From: Agrocybe praecox
Taxonomy: Eukaryota; Basidiomycota; Agaricomycetes; Agaricales; Agrocybaceae
Direction of reading: 5' to 3'
NCBI GenBank assembly: GCA_964017145.1
Contig: OZ024852.1
Span: forward strand, 683,945 to 747,944
Length of the DNA: 64,000 bases
Below the pieces are notes generated by a model that saw nothing but the letters and a program-made list of their open reading frames with translations, did no database searches and had not been told where the DNA came from. Shown in pieces: positions 58,261 through 64,000 of the stretch. Every line of letters begins with the position of its first letter. Positions within the stretch are counted from its first letter, which is position 1. Position numbers and translations under genes: made by a program.

Positions 58261-58535
58261 TCCGCTGTTCGGGCTATTTATACTACCCCGTTAATTCTGA
58301 TATCATGTTACCCTGCTAGTTTTTTATGTTCGTTAACCTCGTTTTCCTTTACCTAGATATTCTCTCACCTTACCACTCCATGCTACTCCCTACCCCGCTA
58401 TTCTTGCATCTATTTTACCCTTGCAATGTTTTCACTGATACAGACTTCTCACCATCCTCCTTCGGGTTTAGCATTCTCCCTTATTCGCTTTTCATAGAGG
58501 CTTGATAACATTGTATGGAGCAGATGTGATTAGCA

Positions 58536-58760
58536 TGGAATACAAGTTATGGTATGTGAATTTTAGGTTACATTCTACAACACCCTTTTACTCACCAATT
58601 TTTCTTCATCTTTCGTCCCTATTTGCATCCAACTGCTATTCAAACAACTTATATGAGCCTCGTGCGGTCATATGTTGATAGATATTCCCGCTATTCCGTT
58701 GGCCCTGCCACTCAGCCGTTATCACCCTACCCTGCTACTCTCGTTATTATCGCCATTCTC
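58536..58760. repeat. Second, unexpanded copy of the minisatellite locus
   Basis: GGAATACAAGTTATGGTATG, a TTTTAG.T.ACATTCTA block and CCTTTTACTCACCAATTTTT match the leader of the array at 57539-57605. They are followed by a single repeat unit (CAAACAACTTATATGAGCCT, CGGTCATATGTTGATAG). This shows that an ancestral one-unit locus was duplicated, and that only the left copy expanded. Confidence 0.75.
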
Positions 58761-61461
58761 GCCATTTGGCCGCGAACGAGCTAGCAGCCTGTGTAGTACT
58801 TCAAATATAATACTATTCACACTATTATACCATGCAAGCGACGATCCACCAGCGCCACCGCGCTGTTTTCTAATTATCCCGTTTTCTATATTCGGGATGT
58901 TTGCTATCCCAATATTCGACGGCACCAGACAATGGAGGGTGTTATGCCCCATGTCTATATAAGCAGATACAGTGCATCTCGTATCACCGCTTCTATTGTA
59001 TACTCACGTTATATTTTAATATGGCACAATATCTTTCGTACATATCGTGCCCATGCATTCGCAGTCCACACCCATACAATTTTGTACTCAATATGGCAGA
59101 AGGCTTACTGCCCATACCCCGACATTCGGATAGAGGCCACGTCAAAATGTTGATATTAAGCACACCACCCCTTGTATTCATTGGTTAACATACATATGTG
59201 ATAAAGTCACCTGACCTGTTTATTGGCTTCCCGGTATGGGTGGGGATGGGGATGCTACTTGCTCGGCATAATTTTCGGGATGGAGAAAAACAAGGGCCTC
59301 CTCTGAATAAAAATGGCAATAGCTAGAATAAAGGGATTTGCACTACGTATGTACATTGTAAGTCAAGTACAGCGTTCTAAATGGGTTTGGCCCTAACGCG
59401 ACGCGACATGGAAAACACGCGCGTGACGGCGAAAAACAAAACTATACGCTGAGCAGCCATGTAAAAAAGGTCTCCGGCAGGGCAACGCACTATTTTTCGG
59501 ACCTCGAGCTCGCATCGTCGCGAGGGGGGGTATTTGAAAATTTCAAGATTCAATGCTTACTTTTTCTTTTTCTACTTGGCCTTGGAATAATTAATTAACA
59601 ACTTGGCTAACATGGTACACGAAGCCACTACGTATGTCACTACCATCACCGTGTTCAATCCCACCCGTCGAGCCTACTACCCGGCAACGTTGTACCGAGG
59701 CCGCAATATGTAGAGCTCCGGATTCCATCTGTACATCAAGATCATGAGCGTGGAATCCCAGCCAGCTCCTGTTGACGAGTTCTTCCAGCTTGACGGTTCC
59801 TTAGGTCTAGTACCACATCCATTCCGGCCTTGAACCAATGTCGGGAAAGGGCACGTGGACGTGTCACCCGGGACGGGATGCTCGGGGTGCGCAATTATGC
59901 AGTCGGAATGGGATATTCGGGATGTCTGATGGAGAAATGCCGGGTGGAATGGAGTAAATAGGCTGCCCGGGATGGAATCTATGATGTCTCATCTCAGGAG
60001 GCCATCAATTCCGAGCACACATCCCATCCCGAAATATAAACACACTTACGTGTCTAATTTTCTAACACAGACGTAACTACATTTTGTCATTTTACACTTG
60101 CACCCTACCCCCCGACATTAAGCACACCGTGACGCCAGATGTTGGTTGAATAATGATGTTCATCATTTGAGACACTCTTCTCCAGGTTCTATGCTCGGCT
60201 CTTCATCCTTAATTATCTGACTGTTCCGGCTTGTTATCCTGCTCAATACAGGTACATTAGCGCCGAAGTGTTGCAGGCTGCTCAATGGGCTTTTGACATT
60301 GCCCGGCTTACCTGCTATGATAAACTGCGAAGAATATTTTGTTGTCACGTAAGTCTCGAATGATATCGAACATGGTTTTTATTTTATTTTGCGTCACGAT
60401 ATCGTGTATCGGACTTCGCTACTGCCAAAGGTGATGATCTCAGGGCACATCAACTGCCTTTTATTTATTTTGATGCTACATATTTTCTGCTTAAGAAGTG
60501 GACAGCGGATTTGAGGCTTTCTCCCTTGGAAGCCCCAATTTATTTTGTCCTCTCTAGAAAAATCATAAGATTGAACTTTTGTCAGTCAATTTTATTTTAT
60601 TTTATTTTTCAAATTTCTTGGCCGCCCTGTTCACAGCTGGGGGTAACCTTTCAGTTAAAGCCTTAACTATATTTCACTTGATTTTCTTTCGGGTCTTCTT
60701 TTTCTTTTTCTTTTCCCTATGTTTTGCATGATTTTCAGCGACTCGGGACTCGGCTTGATATCTGCTCAATTTTCCCCATCCCTGACTGATCCCACTATAT
60801 GACATTTTGAACTCGCTATTCTCTCAAAGCCTGTGTCACTCAGACACCTACCGAATCGTCAGTATTGACTCAGATTCGAGTCAAATATTTTCTACTCTCA
60901 ATGCAAACACACATTTCGAAGGCCTCAAATATGACCTGATCCACGAAGTTGATCGCTAGTTGATCGCGTACTCTGCCCAGTTTGGCCAAAATTAAAATTA
61001 AAATATATTCTCTTTTACATTCAAATGCTTACATGCTGCATATATTTTTTGTTACACCATATAACTCACACATCCTTGGCCGGACACATTATGTAACATT
61101 GTGATAAGATAAGCACCCATTAACGACGCTGACCTTTTGAATATAGGGCTAAGTTTTGCCTAGAATAAAATAAATGTGGTCTGTCACTCCTAAATGTGGG
61201 TATCGAGACTCACTCGCCGCGTCATGACATTCCTAAAATTGGGTGTCGCAGTATCGTCTCGATATAAAACATGAAGTGAAGTCTGCTTCATGGGCAGGAG
61301 AGCCCCGGGCCGGGCACAAATCCGGCACTGGGCTTTCGCCCAAACTCTATTTAGCTAGCTACATATAAATATTTTTCTAGCAGCTCGCAAGCTTACTCTA
61401 CGAATAGAAATGTGTCTGCAGGGGTGACCCCCAAAGACTCGGCTCTGCTCATCACCCATCT
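58761..61461. other. AT-rich gene-poor region
   Basis: No gene is supported over 2.7 kb. Features seen are a G-rich stretch at 59235-59255, repeated CGGGATG/CCGGGATGG words at 59860-59990, and two similar short segments around ATTAAGCACACC (59155 and 60117). Runs such as TTTTATTTTATTTTATTTTT near 60593 add low complexity. Confidence 0.5.
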
Positions 61462-61595
61462 TTGGGCGAACTGATGGTGCCGGTGACGCGTGACACTCTG
61501 TTTTTCACGAACCACCATCATCACCACGACCGACTGGGAGCTCGAGAAAGCTTTCTTTTTTCATCCTTTTCCACTTTCAACAACATTCTTTTGCT
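61462..61595. repeat. Long-range direct repeat, right copy
   Basis: This copy matches 57150-57285 over about 130 bp with small indels (GAACTGATGGTGCCGGTGAC here, GAACTGATGTGACACGTAAC at the left copy). It lies about 170 bp upstream of the second dead kinase gene. Confidence 0.75.
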
Positions 61596-61769
61596 GATCT
61601 CTCGTTAATTTAGGACACTGGTTTTTTAGCGTGCCAGCGTGCAGAAGCGTATGGCGGTTATGGCGGTTATTTAGGGGAAGTATTCCCGCGCACCGCTCAT
61701 TGGGATTTTTACATTTTCCGCGCAACTTTAGGCCATTTTAAGCCTTATATCATCTAAGTTGAAATATCG

Positions 61770-62861
61770 TTTTTTATGTGCGTGGGGAAGACGTTGCACG
61801 CTTTTTTTGGTTGGCGCGTATCAAGTTTGTACGCGCCGATACTGATGAACATCTTATCCCGGAGTTTTTGAGGCAACAACCAATCGAAATTCTCAAGGAA
61901 AACTGCGTCATTCCAGTCCTGGAAATCCTTTCGATTGATGGGTTCTGCTTTGCTGTAATGCCCAGGTAGCTTATTCCTGGCCATCCTATTCTGCTTTCGT
62001 ATATTCATGAAAAAACTTCAGATGGGGGATATACATCGAATATCCTAGATTTCGGACGATGCGCGAGGTCCTTCGTATGATGCACACGATGCTTAAAGTA
62101 AGTGACATTCATTGCAAAATCAAGTTGGATGGTGTAGTTACTACCTTTTCTGAAGGGACTGAGTTTTCTCCGCCAGCATAATATCGTTCATGGAGTAAGC
62201 TTTCTGTCATATATCTTTGCATGTACTCATCCGATTTTTGCAGGATATCAGCATGAAGAACTTTCTGACCGACGATTTTAGAGATTTCATGGTTTCAGAG
62301 AACGGCGATGGGCTGCAGGTCTCGCACTATATGCAATTTACGATCTCGACGTCTGCTTAAAGCTTCCCGTGGACGTAAATCGCAAGGATTATTGGATCTC
62401 TAATGAGCACGCTTGGGGAACTTTCAACGTTACTACGGATTTTGCACTGGGGTAGTATGACTATAATGCGTTTATCACGGATGTTGGGACCTTGGGCGAC
62501 ATGTTTTCAGACAAAGTTCAGGTATATCCTATTTGATAATCCGCGTCCATTGATCTTTCTGATCGATTTTCAGTACCTAATTCCGGCACTGTCTATATTG
62601 GCTCCGTTCCTAGACAAACTCACGACGCATCGGCTGAAAGAACGTTTCACAGCTTCCGAAGCTGTCTCATTTTTTGAAGAATTTCATTCTCAATTGACGG
62701 AGGAGGAATTATCGCAGAAGATTTGGAAAGAAGGCTGGGATAACATTATATACGATAGGTGAGCCGCTGTTCCTCCCGAGTTCGCTAAGAAGTGGGCGCA
62801 CTATAGGGAACCGTCTGTATCTTGGACAACGAAACTCCTGCGTAATGCTTGCAGGTATTGA
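61770..62861 (+). pseudogene. Second fungal kinase-like copy, 5'-truncated and broken
   Basis: The sequence begins inside the kinase N-lobe (IKFVRADTDEHLIPEFL, ENCVIPVLEILSIDGFCFAV) and lacks the first 120 or so residues of the copy at 37984-39461. Introns fall at the same places: after MP-R, after MLK, after NIVHG, and after KVQ. Breaks are an exon of 278 bp (62244-62521) with a frame jump before LYAIYDLDVCLKLP, a TAG at 62453 inside what should be GEYDYNAF, and a TGA at 62760 where DRW is expected. The tail FAKKWAHYREPSVSW remains readable to 62861. It is a relic. Confidence 0.85.
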
Positions 62862-63600
62862 TTCCTTAGGCGTAATGTGACTCGATTTCGGAGGTGCCTT
62901 GGGTGGATACCCAACTGTGGACGTGCGATCGTTTCCTATTTTACCACAGGCCAGAAGATAACCTTATAATTTCTTGACATACATGTTTCTGTAGTTGCTT
63001 CCATCCATTTCGTACTTGTACATTCTTTACTTTGGATTTATAGAGTCTATCTATCCCCTTCGCATTTAGTTAACAGTCGAGGACAAGTATTCAACGGATT
63101 ATATTTGAGTTTGACCTTTCCCAGCCGTTCAACGCATTGTCGACAGTTGATGCGATAGTTGAGTAGTGCTATCTATATCTTCATGGACAGGTCGAAGTCG
63201 TAATAATTATAGCGTACATCATATAACGAATCCGTGATGCTGGACGTCTCGGGCAGGTGCTCTGCCGATATTCTGATGCGGCATCTGCACCAATGATTGA
63301 TCAATCAAATTTGGGTTAGGGTTTAGTCCGACGAAATTGCATTGTTCGGCTTTCCATTTCTTTTCGTATCCTTATCCATTGCCGCTAGATTTTCCATTTT
63401 CTCTTCAAAGTTGAAATGGCCATTACTCGAATTGGATTGTACTTTCTTTGTACGGGGGTGCTCAGAACCTCACTGGAGCCATTGAAAAAGCAACGATGAG
63501 GCAGACTCGGACCCTCTCTTGCAATTCGCGTCTACGCATTCGCACTTCATGAATTTATATCGTGCTATTTGAACTTTCTGAAGTCTTTACATCATCTAAG
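62862..63600. other. Intergenic, no gene seen
   Basis: No supported feature was found in this roughly 740-bp AT-rich stretch. Confidence 0.5.
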
Positions 63601-64000
63601 GAACCGAATTCAGGACGCAAGTGGCTCGCCGAAATGGTCCGGTAACGTTCTTTTTTTCCTCATCTAATGCAGATGCTTTGTACAGGACTGACATATGGCA
63701 TATACCTCTCAGGCTCAGGACCAACGAACTTGATCAACCGTGCAGATGAACATTCGAAGACTCAAATAGTACACATGGCTCCTACATACCCACCTTCAAT
63801 CGTGGCATGTATATCCATGTCAACTCAGCTGTGTATCTGTTGTTTTGAAGACTTGAGGATATGTGGTCAGCACATATCGCAGCGCAGATACGATATGTCA
63901 GACTTTTATTGTTCCTTCTCAACTCGTACGGGTTGGATGGCTTGCCTATATTTACGCAATTAACGACAAGGTCATGTTCTGTCAAACGCTTGTAAGCATA
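63601..64000 (+). pseudogene. Fragment related to 46370-46770, runs to the window edge
   Basis: An exon end (AAGTGGCTCGCCGAAATGGT), an intron-like GTAACG...AATGCAG, and a following exon beginning MLCTGLTYGIYLSGSG match the fragment at 46.4 kb in order. A second shared block is at 63917-63995. No family was recognised, and whether the gene continues beyond 64000 cannot be seen. Confidence 0.4.

Overview
This window is eukaryotic and reads as the genome of a filamentous basidiomycete, most likely an Agaricomycete. Nearly every gene is cut by several introns of about 48-80 bp with GTRNGT-like donors, CTAAC/CTRAY branch sites and YAG acceptors. The repertoire also fits: F-box-like families, a HET-domain protein, an expanded family of fungal 'kinase-like' genes, APH-fold kinases and a Crinkler-like protein. 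The species cannot be named from sequence alone. All exon joins below were read by eye from splice signals and checked by reading-frame arithmetic.

Layout. 1-12.8 kb: two tandem F-box-like genes; a small type I membrane protein on the minus strand; a mitochondrial-looking short-chain dehydrogenase (minus); the ATP synthase subunit b gene ATP4 (minus); and a third F-box-like gene (minus) paralogous to the first. 12.8-21.5 kb: 8.7 kb without a recognisable gene, with microsatellites and G-rich repeats. 21.6-26.3 kb: a heat shock factor whose DNA-binding domain is split by a 2.35-kb intron, followed by about 1.3 kb of pyrimidine-rich sequence. 28.9-31.3 kb: a HET-domain gene. 32-42 kb: a decayed secreted PI-PLC-like gene, a fourth F-box-like gene, a decayed kinase gene, and an APH-family kinase with a broken fragment of a relative next to it.

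42.3-50.1 kb: bioF (8-amino-7-oxononanoate synthase, ending in the peroxisomal signal SKL) and POP5 (RNase P/MRP subunit) lie side by side on the minus strand. About 2.5 kb away lies an inverted, decayed copy of the POP5-bioF junction, followed by a hypothetical gene whose start codon abuts a dead HET fragment. 50.9-56.6 kb: an AIM9-like mitochondrial APH protein, an orphan gene, and a Crinkler-like protein with a degenerate kinase tail. 56.6-64 kb: gene-poor sequence with a 51-bp minisatellite, a long-range direct repeat, a second dead copy of the kinase gene, and a gene fragment.

How it fits together. ATP4, POP5, bioF, HSF and AIM9 are housekeeping genes for mitochondria, RNA processing, biotin synthesis and stress response. 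Between them lie fast-evolving families (F-box, HET, kinase, APH, Crinkler, PI-PLC) that show local duplication followed by decay. The most notable observations are the 2.35-kb HSF intron, the inverted POP5/bioF pseudo-duplication, the Crinkler-like protein with an Asn in place of the catalytic Asp, and the minisatellite with its flanking repeats. No CRISPR array, tRNA, rRNA or intact transposon was recognised.
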